NCBI GenBank assembly: GCA_030686115.1
Contig: CP131612.1
Coordinates: forward strand, 3,224,001-3,288,000
DNA: 64,000 nt
From: Psychrobacter cibarius
Lineage (GTDB): Bacteria; Pseudomonadota; Gammaproteobacteria; Pseudomonadales; Moraxellaceae
Direction of reading: 5' to 3'
Shown: piece after piece, positions 36,969-45,753 of the stretch
How positions within the stretch are numbered: position 1 is the stretch's first letter
How the letters are laid out: each line of letters opens with the position of its first letter
Made by a program: the position numbers and the translations under genes
Notes under the pieces: model-generated
Database searches by the model: none
Told to the model about the DNA's origin: nothing
Seen by the model: the letters and a program-made list of their open reading frames with translations, nothing else

Positions 36969-37877
36969 CTAAACACTCGCTCCAACTGCACGTGCTACCG
37001 CAATCCCTTCATCAATCGTCAAAAACTTCCGCTGACTTGGGCTGTCTTTATAAATGACGTCGCCATCTTGAAATATCAGACACTCATTAACGGCTAACTG
37101 TTGCCATTTTTCATTTTCAGTCAATGGCACGGTCACTAGTATCGTCACTTTGTCGGTATCTGTCGTCACATCACCAAAGTTAATGGCTAAATCATCATCT
37201 GCTAATTTCGCTTCACCAAATGGTGCTTGACGCGTGAGATAAAACAATAAGCTCCCCGCATAAGCCAATTGCCAACTGCCATTCGATATCAAGCAATTAA
37301 ACAAGCCATTGGCGGATAAATAACGACATTGGGTGGTCAAAAAGTTAAACAGCGTTTGGTCATCAGGGCGAGTTTTAAAGCTACTTTTTAAACGATTAAC
37401 AAGGTAGCAAAACGCCATTTCAGAATCAGTTGAACCAACTGGCTGGCAATGTGAGGCGTTGCCGTTGTCTTGCAAGCGCTGACAGCGTTTGATAAATTCG
37501 CTATTCATCTGACCGTTATGCGCAAATACCCACTGCTCGCCCCAGACTTCACGGACAAAGGGATGGGTGTTCGCCAAACAATTCTGCCCTTGGGTGGCTT
37601 TACGAATATGAGCGATTACATTCATGGCTTTGATTGGATAGTTATTAACCAAATCAGCCACGGGCGATAAATGGCTTGGGCGATTGTCATGGAATAAGCG
37701 TAGACCAGTTGAAGCATTCTCTGGTTTGTCACTATTAGTGCATTCACTACGCTCAAAAAATGCAATACCAAAGCCATCCTCATGACTGTCGGTCATACCG
37801 CCACGACGACGAAACCCTGCAAAGCTAAAACCAATATCCGTTGGGGTATTACAGTTCATTCCTAGGAGTTGACACAT
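36969..37877 (-). CDS. Class II glutamine amidotransferase (YafJ type)
   Basis: A 302-residue protein with an N-terminal nucleophile glutaminase fold. Cys2 directly follows the initiator Met (MCQLLGMN) and would be the catalytic residue after Met removal; RRRGG...HEDGFGIAFF, AHIRKAT, NTHPFVRE and FAHNGQM are family blocks. There is no synthase domain, so the acceptor of ammonia is unknown; homologues are annotated as YafJ or EgtC-like. Its ATG abuts the stop of the DUF2007 gene with no gap, indicating translational coupling. Confidence 0.85.
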   Translation of the reverse strand: MCQLLGMNCNTPTDIGFSFAGFRRRGGMTDSHEDGFGIAFFERSECTNSDKPENASTGLRLFHDNRPSHLSPVADLVNNYPIKAMNVIAHIRKATQGQNCLANTHPFVREVWGEQWVFAHNGQMNSEFIKRCQRLQDNGNASHCQPVGSTDSEMAFCYLVNRLKSSFKTRPDDQTLFNFLTTQCRYLSANGLFNCLISNGSWQLAYAGSLLFYLTRQAPFGEAKLADDDLAINFGDVTTDTDKVTILVTVPLTENEKWQQLAVNECLIFQDGDVIYKDSPSQRKFLTIDEGIAVARAVGASV

Positions 37878-38189
37878 TTATACTTCACCACCGTTATTGT
37901 CGTCTTGTGCAGAATTTAAAGTAGGGTTAATTTTGGCGGCTGACGTTTCATCAAACACCTCATAAGGCGTTGCCCCATCGGTGTCAATATTTGCCAAAAT
38001 GCGCTTGGCGTGCGCCAAATCAGTATCCTGTACCCACAGCACAATCCCAGAGTTCATACCGGGCATCGCACTCAGCGGTTGCAGAGACACCGTAATACCA
38101 TTGTTACGCAGCAGATTGGCATGTAACTCACCTTGCATATTGGTGTCGTAACGTGCCAGCTTGTGCCAGTTATCAACTTGATCGGTCAT
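37878..38189 (-). CDS. DUF2007-domain protein
   Basis: A 103-residue cytoplasmic protein. The first ~75 residues match the DUF2007 pattern (KLARYDTNMQGELHANLLRNNGITVSL, then VLWVQDTDLAHAKRILAN), an alpha-beta domain of unknown function seen at the ends of enzymes and annotated as putative signal transducer. The C-terminal ~25 residues are low-complexity. AAAAGGAA precedes the ATG. It lies between thrB and the amidotransferase gene on the same strand. Confidence 0.75.
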   Translation of the reverse strand: MTDQVDNWHKLARYDTNMQGELHANLLRNNGITVSLQPLSAMPGMNSGIVLWVQDTDLAHAKRILANIDTDGATPYEVFDETSAAKINPTLNSAQDDNNGGEV

Positions 38190-38239
38190 GATAAATTCCT
38201 TTTAAATATTTATAAATATAACTCGTTGCTATTATTCTA

Positions 38240-39487
38240 TTAGCAACCGAAACCTTGTGACCAATTAATTTGATTTAACGGATAAGCATCAATATGGAAA
38301 CCGTTTGGATAATCTTTAAAGCCAGATTGTGATTTTAATTGCTCAATAGCAGCTTGTGCTTGTTGCTCAGTCGCAAACACACCGATTATCTTAAAATCTT
38401 CGACATCGTTATTTTTATCATCATCTTTATAACGCGCATGCTCTAGTACAAATACGGTACTCTGCGCTTTTTCAACATGTGACCAATGATAAGCAGCAAG
38501 GCGTTTCATCAGGTCAGGATTTTTGACCATGATATTATCGCCCGTACGTCCTTCGGTACGGTTATAGTGAATAACGTTGAGACGCAATAGCCAAAAAATC
38601 ACCGCCGCTTTTGCGAGCATCACTGGTAAGGCAAGTTTTTCATCTTCACCGAGCATGCGTTTCGACTCATAGCCTTGTAAGAAAGCCGCCATTTTGCTGC
38701 GGTCAAAATTCACTGACTCGCCTTGTTCAGCCATACCCCAAGTGGTACAAAAGTCATTGATCGTAATGGCAATATCCATCACATAGTGCTCGACGCTAAC
38801 TTCGGTAAAGTCTAACAACCCAGTCAGACGCACTTCACCTTTTTGGCTATTATTTAACGATAAGTTCCATAGCGTGTTATCAGCAAACATATCTAAATGA
38901 CATAAGCCTTTTGGCAAGCTGGCAAGCGGCAAATCCGTATAAGACTGCCAAATATCACTCATCAATTTGGCTTCGTCAGCTGGCATAAATTGCCTTTCAC
39001 GATCGCGCACCTCGCTCCATGGGTATAAAGGCACGCCATATTCTTCCGCAGGTTGTAATGCTTGCAATGTCTCATGCAGCATCGCTAAAGCGGCGCCAAT
39101 TTCATGACACATCGCTTGCGTCGTCTGCTGTGGATGCGAGCCTGCTAGGCATGGCACTAAGGTAATTGCTTTATTGTCATATTGAATGACATAGCATTTT
39201 TCTGCGCTATCAGCGCCTAAATCAAGCAATGCTAACGGCGCAGCGACCGGTAACTTACCGTGCAGTTGATTTAAGATAATCGCCATCTTTTCGATGTCTT
39301 CTGGTGGACGTTCTTCAAATAAGGTAAATACATAAGAGTGTGCGCCATCTACATCGTCAGTCGTCTGAATAAACCAGTTAGAGTTTTTGATACCTTGGGT
39401 GATCGGAATGGCACGGGCGAACGATACGCCAAAACGGTGGCAAAAATCGGCAAACTGGTCATCGGTTAACTGGGTATAGACGGACAT
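38240..39487 (-). CDS. thrB: Homoserine kinase (ThrB, APH-like) with C-terminal DUF7336-like domain
   Basis: Phosphorylates homoserine for threonine synthesis; this is the aminoglycoside-phosphotransferase-fold type. Residues 1-325 carry the kinase: TQGIKNSNWFIQT, the Brenner-like loop GLCHLDMFADNTLWN, and LLDFTEVSVEHYVMDIAIT (metal Asp). The family normally ends near 320 residues; here about 73 more follow (343-415), with the pattern FVLEHAR...FKIIGVFATEQQAQAAIEQL...GFKDYPNGFHIDAY, which resembles the small DUF7336 domain usually found as a separate protein. thrC and thrA are not in the window. Confidence 0.85.
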   Translation of the reverse strand: MSVYTQLTDDQFADFCHRFGVSFARAIPITQGIKNSNWFIQTTDDVDGAHSYVFTLFEERPPEDIEKMAIILNQLHGKLPVAAPLALLDLGADSAEKCYVIQYDNKAITLVPCLAGSHPQQTTQAMCHEIGAALAMLHETLQALQPAEEYGVPLYPWSEVRDRERQFMPADEAKLMSDIWQSYTDLPLASLPKGLCHLDMFADNTLWNLSLNNSQKGEVRLTGLLDFTEVSVEHYVMDIAITINDFCTTWGMAEQGESVNFDRSKMAAFLQGYESKRMLGEDEKLALPVMLAKAAVIFWLLRLNVIHYNRTEGRTGDNIMVKNPDLMKRLAAYHWSHVEKAQSTVFVLEHARYKDDDKNNDVEDFKIIGVFATEQQAQAAIEQLKSQSGFKDYPNGFHIDAYPLNQINWSQGFGC

Positions 39488-39666
39488 GACATCTCACTTA
39501 TGGCAATTAAAAGAGGGTAAATAGATACGGTAATGACAGTGATTGTACCGTGCATGAGCAAACTTTGGCTAAAAGCATAATAATCTTGCGAAAACCTGCC
39601 TGAGATGGCGGTGATTTTGCTAGACTAGCGCTTATAGAATGAATTGATTATAAGGCGAAAGTCCCT

Positions 39667-40449
39667 ATGTTAGCAAAGCGTATCATTCCTTGTTTGGACG
39701 TTGATAATGGTCGTGTGGTCAAAGGTGTGCAGTTTGTCGATATCAAAGACGCAGGAGACCCTGTTGAAGTCGCAAAACGCTACAACGAACAAGGCGCTGA
39801 TGAGATTACTTTTTTAGACATTACTGCGACCAATGATGAGCGCGATACCACCTATCATACCGTTGAGCGTATGGCGGAGACGGTATTTGTTCCGCTGACA
39901 GTTGGTGGTGGCGTGCGTAAGATTGCGGATATCCGCAACTTACTCAATGCAGGTGCGGATAAAGTAGCGATTAATTCAGCAGCGGTATTTACCCCTGAGT
40001 TCGTCGGTGAAGCGGCGCAGAAATTTGGTAACCAATGTATCGTCGTGGCTATCGATGCCAAACGCGTTGCTGACATCGATATCGATGGTATTAAAGTACC
40101 GCGCTGGGAAATCTTCACGCACGGTGGACGTAAGCCAACGGGCATTGATGCAGTCGCATGGGCGGTTAAGATGGCGGACCTTGGGGCCGGTGAGCTATTA
40201 GTCACCTCGATGGATGGTGATGGCACCAAAAAAGGCTATGATCTGGCATTGATGAAGCAAATTACTAGCCGCGTCAATGTGCCTGTTATTGCTTCAGGCG
40301 GCGTCGGCAATTTGCAACATTTAGCCGAAGGGGTGCTGGAAGGCGGCGTCGATGCCGTCCTTGCTGCCAGCATCTTCCATTTTGGTGAGTATACGGTTCA
40401 AGAAGCCAAAGCGTATATGGCAGCACAAGGCATACAAATGCGTCTATAG
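39667..40449 (+). CDS. hisF: Imidazole glycerol phosphate synthase cyclase subunit
   Basis: TIM-barrel subunit that, with ammonia from HisH, converts PRFAR to imidazole glycerol phosphate and AICAR in histidine synthesis. 260 residues. The catalytic Asp near residue 11 is in [14 protein letters not shown]; other blocks are [35 protein letters not shown]-equivalent [16 protein letters not shown] and VIASGGVG. It stands alone without other his genes, divergent from thrB. Confidence 0.95.
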   Translation: MLAKRIIPCLDVDNGRVVKGVQFVDIKDAGDPVEVAKRYNEQGADEITFLDITATNDERDTTYHTVERMAETVFVPLTVGGGVRKIADIRNLLNAGADKVAINSAAVFTPEFVGEAAQKFGNQCIVVAIDAKRVADIDIDGIKVPRWEIFTHGGRKPTGIDAVAWAVKMADLGAGELLVTSMDGDGTKKGYDLALMKQITSRVNVPVIASGGVGNLQHLAEGVLEGGVDAVLAASIFHFGEYTVQEAKAYMAAQGIQMRL

Positions 40450-40625
40450 TACGCTCGTAAAATACAAATAAAACAGAAAAAAATGTTATCATAGCGCTAA
40501 CCACTTATTTTCGTTCATTTAACTGATTATCTAACGGATAATAAGCCATTTGAACCTAGCGATATATTTAGCGCATTATTTATTCCTACATTTTAATTAA
40601 AAGCCCATTCGGCAAAGGATTTTTT

Positions 40626-41147
40626 ATGTCAAATCTACAACAGCAGCGCAATGACGTGACTCACATCGATGGTAATTTACATCAAAACAAAGACGTTCGT
40701 ATTGGTATCGTCGTCGGTCGTTTTAATGGTTTTGTGGTTGAGTCATTGGTAGATGGTGCAATTGATGCGCTACTACGTCACGGTGTACTAGGTAGCAACA
40801 TTACCGTTATCCGTGTACCGGGTGCTTTTGAATTGCCATTGGTTGCACAGCGCGCTGCTGAGTCTGATCGCTTTGACGCCATCGTTGCTTTAGGTGCGAT
40901 TATTCGTGGTAGCACACCGCATTTTGATTTCGTTGCAAGCGAATCTGCCAAAGGCTTGAGCGCTGTAGCGATGGATTACAACATTCCAGTCGCAAACGGC
41001 GTATTGACCACTGATAGTATTGAGCAAGCGATTGAGCGTGCTGGCACGAAAGCTGGTAACAAAGGCTCAGAAGCGGCGATGGTTGTACTAGAAATGCTTG
41101 CGGTACTATCACAGTTAGATATTGAAGATGACAGTGAAGATGCTTAA
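40626..41147 (+). CDS. ribH: 6,7-dimethyl-8-ribityllumazine synthase
   Basis: Penultimate enzyme of riboflavin synthesis, condensing the pyrimidinedione with dihydroxybutanone phosphate; forms icosahedral or pentameric shells. 173 residues; motifs [40 protein letters not shown] and [10 protein letters not shown] are intact. Residues 1-25 form a short extension. It heads the ribH-nusB-thiL-pgpA order typical of proteobacteria, with a structured 220-bp gap to nusB. No FMN riboswitch precedes it. Confidence 0.95.
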   Translation: MSNLQQQRNDVTHIDGNLHQNKDVRIGIVVGRFNGFVVESLVDGAIDALLRHGVLGSNITVIRVPGAFELPLVAQRAAESDRFDAIVALGAIIRGSTPHFDFVASESAKGLSAVAMDYNIPVANGVLTTDSIEQAIERAGTKAGNKGSEAAMVVLEMLAVLSQLDIEDDSEDA

Positions 41148-41186
41148 TCAAGCCGTCATTTGATAGGCTGTTTGTTATTTAATGAG

Positions 41187-41230
41187 CGCTGTGGTTCTTA
41201 TGAGCTTTCGTTTTTATCGAGACCACAGCG
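41187..41230. repeat. Hairpin in the ribH-nusB gap
   Basis: CGCTGTGG (41187-41194) pairs with CCACAGCG (41223-41230), extendable by several pairs with one bulge. No T-run follows, so it may be an attenuator or processing site rather than a terminator. Confidence 0.5.
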
Positions 41231-41368
41231 TCAGTGTTACAAAAACTGTTACCAAGTACGCTACAAAACTCGACTGGCAAAGCCTGCCAGCTAACTACTA
41301 TTTAACATTTTATTTTAAAACTCTTATCTTAAAAACTTTTTATCTTAGCAACTAGGTATAGACCCCCT

Positions 41369-42241
41369 ATGACTGACCAACTCAAGCGCGCTATCAGCGC
41401 TGCGAAAACCGCCCAAACCAATGATAAACAAGCTGAAGCCACGCGCATCGCGAGCAGCAGTGCGGGTGATCAAATCTTCGATATGAGTGAGTCTTCTTAT
41501 AAGACCAGTCACACCGCTATCCGTAAAGCGCGACGCTTTGCGATGCAAGGTCTATACGAATGGCTTGTCACTGACCGCCGCTTCGATATCGATGGTAAGC
41601 TTGGCTGGAAAGACAATGCCCCACACGATATCGCTGCTCGTACCCGCGCGACCAATGCCATGCATACCGTACATATTGGCTATTATCATGAAATGATGCG
41701 TGACATCCCAGAGCAGATCGAGGTGCTAGATGTCCTTATCTCTCAGCATCTTGACCGTGAAATCGATAAATTGGACACCGTTGAGCACGCTATTCTTTTG
41801 ATTGGTACTTACGAGCTACAAAACCGCTTAGAGATTCCTTATAAAGTGGTACTTGATGAAGCGATGAAGCTCAATAATCACTTTGGTGCTACTGACGCGC
41901 ATAAATTGATTAATGCCGTCCTTGATAAAATGGCCGTAGAGCTGCGTGCTATTGAAGTAGAAGCAGATAGCAAAGCCAATTTACGCACCTCACAAAAAGC
42001 GGCTGCTAAACCTGTAATAAAAGCTGATACCAATGCTGACGATAACGCTGATATAGAAGATAGTGCTGATACAGCTGCCATTGAAGAAAAATCAACCGCT
42101 TCAAACAAGCCTCGTATTAGTGCCAATAATGCTACCGTCAAACGCAATAGTGCTAGTAAAGCTACTGCCAATATTAGTGACTTTAAAGCGAGCAAAAAAG
42201 CGATTGAAACAGACCGCACTGATGCAGACAGCAAAGACTAA
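41369..42241 (+). CDS. nusB: Transcription antitermination factor NusB with long extensions
   Basis: NusB binds boxA RNA with S10 and supports rRNA antitermination. The all-helical core spans about residues 48-195: [72 protein letters not shown]. The protein is 290 residues, about twice the usual 140: a 45-residue polar N-terminal part and a 95-residue Ala/Asp/Lys/Asn-rich C-terminal tail that looks disordered. thiL begins two bases after the stop. Confidence 0.92.
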   Translation: MTDQLKRAISAAKTAQTNDKQAEATRIASSSAGDQIFDMSESSYKTSHTAIRKARRFAMQGLYEWLVTDRRFDIDGKLGWKDNAPHDIAARTRATNAMHTVHIGYYHEMMRDIPEQIEVLDVLISQHLDREIDKLDTVEHAILLIGTYELQNRLEIPYKVVLDEAMKLNNHFGATDAHKLINAVLDKMAVELRAIEVEADSKANLRTSQKAAAKPVIKADTNADDNADIEDSADTAAIEEKSTASNKPRISANNATVKRNSASKATANISDFKASKKAIETDRTDADSKD

Positions 42242-42243
42242 TC

Positions 42244-43284
42244 ATGAATGAGTTTGAGCTGATTGAGCGTATATTCTCCCAAATGCAAGCTGCACAGTCA
42301 TTGTCCAGCAGTGTCAATAAAGGCAGGGTCGAAAAAGGCATTGGTGATGATGCCGCGGTGATGTGCTTGCCTGTGGGTGCGCGCTTGGTTAGCTGTATTG
42401 ATACACTCGTTCAAGGTCGACACTTTAGCGGCGATTGGGAGCAGGTAAATAAGCTTGCATTTGCCATCGGCTATAAAGCTGTAGTAGTGAATGTCTCAGA
42501 TATTGCCGCGATGGGTGCAACTCCGCATAGTATTCTGCTAGCGTTAGCATTGCCTGAGCGCTTGGCGAATGAGCAATGGTTAAGTGAATTTGCTAAAGGC
42601 TTATTTCATGCTTGCCAGCTATTTGGGGTGACGCTGATTGGTGGTGATACCACGCGCAGCGACAATTTAGTGCTGAGTGTCAGCGCGCAAGGGTTACTCA
42701 CCAAAGGGACGCCAGCCGTCTACCGTTCAGGCGCGCAAGTTGGCGATAAAATCTATGTCTCAGGCACGCTTGGCGATGCCGCTTATGCGCTACAGCATCC
42801 TGATACTGCTATCGGTATTGAGCTTGCGCATCGTCTACATATGCCAACGCCGCGTATTGCACTAGGTGCAGCACTAGCACAAATCGGTGCAACGTCAATG
42901 ATAGATATCTCTGATGGTCTCTATCAAGACATTGGACATATCTGCCAACAAAGCAGCGTTAGTATGCGCATTCATCTCGATCAGCTACCTACTAGCAAAG
43001 CATTGGCAAACGCTGAGTTAACCGAGCGCTTGTTGTGCCAGCTGACTGGCGGTGATGATTATGAATTGGCTTTTACTTTGCCTGCTCATATTGAACCACC
43101 TGTTAATGACAGTAGCAACACGCCTGTTACCTGTATCGGCGAAGTCATAGCCGTAAATGAGCCAGATTCTATCAAAAATTTACCACCAGAGCTTTTTTAT
43201 CAAGGACAGCCAATCACACCTACCCATCCCGCCCCCTTTACTACTTGGCCCAATCTGACGGGTTACCAACATTTTGCAGGTTAA
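42244..43284 (+). CDS. thiL: Thiamine-monophosphate kinase
   Basis: Phosphorylates thiamine monophosphate to the diphosphate cofactor. 346 residues of the PurM/ThiL fold: GIGDDAAVM near the N-terminus, DTLVQGRHF, NVSDIAAMGATP, LIGGDTTRS, and the C-terminal SMIDISDGLYQDIGHI and LTGGDDYELAFTLP. Translationally coupled to nusB (two-base gap) and pgpA (three-base gap). Confidence 0.95.
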   Translation: MNEFELIERIFSQMQAAQSLSSSVNKGRVEKGIGDDAAVMCLPVGARLVSCIDTLVQGRHFSGDWEQVNKLAFAIGYKAVVVNVSDIAAMGATPHSILLALALPERLANEQWLSEFAKGLFHACQLFGVTLIGGDTTRSDNLVLSVSAQGLLTKGTPAVYRSGAQVGDKIYVSGTLGDAAYALQHPDTAIGIELAHRLHMPTPRIALGAALAQIGATSMIDISDGLYQDIGHICQQSSVSMRIHLDQLPTSKALANAELTERLLCQLTGGDDYELAFTLPAHIEPPVNDSSNTPVTCIGEVIAVNEPDSIKNLPPELFYQGQPITPTHPAPFTTWPNLTGYQHFAG

Positions 43285-43287
43285 CCC

Positions 43288-43866
43288 ATGATTGATCACA
43301 ACCTATCTAAGCCTGATATCCGCAAAGCCAATGATTGCCCGCCGCTACCCGCCAATGCCAATATGCTTGACCGCGTAGTTTATTGGCTTGGATTAGGTTT
43401 GGGTAGTGGTCTGCCTCGCCGTGCACCCGGTACTTGGGGCACGGTTGGTGGCTTAATCGTCGCGATACCATTGCTAAGCTTAGGATTCGTGCCATTTTTG
43501 ATTATTACCATTCTCTCTTGTGTGATTGGTAGTTGGATATGCGGTCGTACCTCAGAGCTAATGGGTGGTCATGATAACCCGCATATCGTCTGGGATGAAT
43601 GGGCAGGCATGTGGCTTACCCTACTGCCGCTATCTTATATGGGTATCGCTGACGGCAATTTTTGGCAAAATATCGCCCAAACCTCTTCTATTGTTGCCAT
43701 TATTATCGCCTTTATATTGTTCCGCTTTTTTGACATTATTAAGCCACCACCGATTGGCTGGGCAGATAAAAAAGTCGCGGGCGGCCTAGGTATCATGCTT
43801 GATGACATCATCGCAGGTATCATGGCAGCAGCCGTTTGGATCATTATTTATACCACCATCCTTTAA
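43288..43866 (+). CDS. pgpA: Phosphatidylglycerophosphatase A
   Basis: Inner-membrane phosphatase that makes phosphatidylglycerol from its phosphate. 192 residues; the cytoplasmic motif GLPRRAPGTWGTVGGL and the metal-binding HIVWDEWAGMWLTL, RFFDIIKPPPIGWADK and GGLGIMLDDIIAG blocks are conserved. Several hydrophobic helices. The N-terminal 30 residues are polar. Last gene of the nusB-thiL-pgpA unit; its product supplies the substrate used by the cardiolipin synthase at 14.4 kb. Confidence 0.92.
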   Translation: MIDHNLSKPDIRKANDCPPLPANANMLDRVVYWLGLGLGSGLPRRAPGTWGTVGGLIVAIPLLSLGFVPFLIITILSCVIGSWICGRTSELMGGHDNPHIVWDEWAGMWLTLLPLSYMGIADGNFWQNIAQTSSIVAIIIAFILFRFFDIIKPPPIGWADKKVAGGLGIMLDDIIAGIMAAAVWIIIYTTIL

Positions 43867-44123
43867 TTGTTAAATTAGCCTCGCTTTTATATAAGCGACG
43901 GTCTTTCATAACCGATTGTCGTTTATAGTCCATCGTTTTTTTGACTCGTCCACTTTTTTAGTAATGCGTTTGTGACGATAGCCAATTTATCAGCAAGCCA
44001 CCAGTAAATGGTAAGCCCATGACAAGCAACGTAAGTTACAAAGATGTCACGACATAGCGTTTTAGTTAAATGACGGTTTGCGTTATAATTTGAAATTATA
44101 TTTTGTTACATTTGTAGGCTATT

Positions 44124-45506
44124 ATGACAACTCCCCTCTCGGTAATCATCCTCGCTGCTGGCAAAGGCACGCGTATGCAGTCGGCTAAGCCAAAAGTGCT
44201 ACAGACATTGGCTGGTAAGTCGTTATTGGGTCATGTCCTTGATACATGTCATCAATTAACGGTTGATGACACCATTATTGTTCATGGTTTTGGTGGCGAG
44301 CAAGTCCAAGCAGATATCAATGCTCAATATGCGCATCTGCCTATTACTTGGGTTGCTCAGACTGAGCAATTAGGTACTGGACATGCGGTGAAAGTGACCC
44401 TGTCAGAATTACCCAAAGAAGGGCAAAGCCTGATTCTCTATGGTGATGTGCCATTAGTCAGCTGCCAGACATTAGCAACACTACAAGCGGCTAACACCGA
44501 GGGCATGTCGATGTTGACGTTGACCGTAGACAATCCTTTTGGTCTCGGTCGTATCAAACGTGACAAAGACGGCAATATCGAAGCCATCGTCGAGCAAAAA
44601 GATGCCAGCGCCGATGAGCAGAAGATCCAAGAGATCAATAGCGGTATTTACTGCGTCGATAATGCGTTATTGCATAAATATCTGCCAAAGCTGTCTAATG
44701 ACAATGCGCAGCAAGAATACTATCTGACGGATATCGTCAAAATGGCGGTCGCTGAAGGCATTAATATTGTCGCGATTGAGCCTGAGCATACCTTTGAGAT
44801 TGAAGGCGTCAATAACCGCCAACAACTTGCTAGCTTAGAGCGCACGTGGCAAGGCAAATTAGTTGCCGACCTGCAAGAAGCCGGTGTACAGTTCGCTGAT
44901 CCAAGTCGCGTTGATATTCGCGGTACCTTGACTGCAGGTCAAGACGTGTTTGTCGATGTGGGTGTGGTATTCGAGGGTGATTGTGTCTTAGGTGACAATG
45001 TTTATATCGAAGCGGGCTGTGTCATTAAAAACGCCCACATTGGTAATGCCTGTCATATCAAACCTTACTGCGTGATTGATCGCGCTGAGATTGGTGCTGG
45101 CGTTGATATTGGTCCTTTTGCCCATCTGCGTCCTGAAACGGTATTGGCTGACAATAGTAAAGTTGGTAATTTCGTCGAAATTAAGAAATCGACTATCGGT
45201 CATGGCAGCAAGGTTAATCACTTGAGTTATATCGGTGATACGACCATTGGTAAAGATGTCAATGTCGGTGCAGGTGTCATTACTTGCAATTATGATGGTG
45301 TCAATAAATCACAAACCATTATTGAAGACAATGCCTTCATTGGCTCGAACTCAAGTTTAGTGGCACCTGTGACTATTGGTGATACCGCTACGGTTGCCGC
45401 AGGTTCAGTGATTACTAAAGACGTCGACAGTAAAGCATTAGCCTTTGGACGGGCACGACAAACTCAGAAAAACGACTTTCAGCGTCCGACCAAAAAGTCA
45501 AAATAG
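44124..45506 (+). CDS. glmU: Bifunctional GlcNAc-1-P uridyltransferase / GlcN-1-P acetyltransferase
   Basis: Makes UDP-GlcNAc for peptidoglycan and lipopolysaccharide. 460 residues. The N-terminal pyrophosphorylase domain starts VIILAAGKGTRMQSAKPKVLQTLAGK, with YGDVPLV and GTGHAVK; the C-terminal left-handed beta helix (about 255-440) shows hexapeptide repeats and the acetyl-CoA site FVEIKKSTIGHGSKVNHLSYIGD. It precedes glmS by 247 bp with a hairpin between, as in the common glmUS order. Confidence 0.96.
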   Translation: MTTPLSVIILAAGKGTRMQSAKPKVLQTLAGKSLLGHVLDTCHQLTVDDTIIVHGFGGEQVQADINAQYAHLPITWVAQTEQLGTGHAVKVTLSELPKEGQSLILYGDVPLVSCQTLATLQAANTEGMSMLTLTVDNPFGLGRIKRDKDGNIEAIVEQKDASADEQKIQEINSGIYCVDNALLHKYLPKLSNDNAQQEYYLTDIVKMAVAEGINIVAIEPEHTFEIEGVNNRQQLASLERTWQGKLVADLQEAGVQFADPSRVDIRGTLTAGQDVFVDVGVVFEGDCVLGDNVYIEAGCVIKNAHIGNACHIKPYCVIDRAEIGAGVDIGPFAHLRPETVLADNSKVGNFVEIKKSTIGHGSKVNHLSYIGDTTIGKDVNVGAGVITCNYDGVNKSQTIIEDNAFIGSNSSLVAPVTIGDTATVAAGSVITKDVDSKALAFGRARQTQKNDFQRPTKKSK

Positions 45507-45554
45507 CAATGGTCAATCACAAGCATTCTGTACAGTATCTATTGAAGTAATACT

Positions 45555-45585
45555 AAGCAGCATGACAATTTTTGTGATGCTGCTT
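45555..45585. repeat. Hairpin between glmU and glmS
   Basis: AAGCAGCAT (45555-45563) pairs perfectly with ATGCTGCTT (45577-45585), loop of 13 bases, no clear T-run. It could end glmU transcripts weakly or be an RNase processing site that separates glmU and glmS messages. Confidence 0.5.
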
Positions 45586-45753
45586 CCTTATATTTATAAC
45601 GTCAAAATTGTTAGTATAAAAGCTCTGCCAGTATGGACTTCTATTATTTATTGACTGAACATTATCGCCTCTCAAAGTATTTGAGCGGTTAAGCATTGAA
45701 ACATTGAAGCCTTTAAAAATCAAAACATGAAACATCGAATTTAAGGAATAGTT

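Noticed and set aside
40450..40625. FMN riboswitch before ribH
   Set aside because: The conserved RFN-element segments were not found in this short gap.
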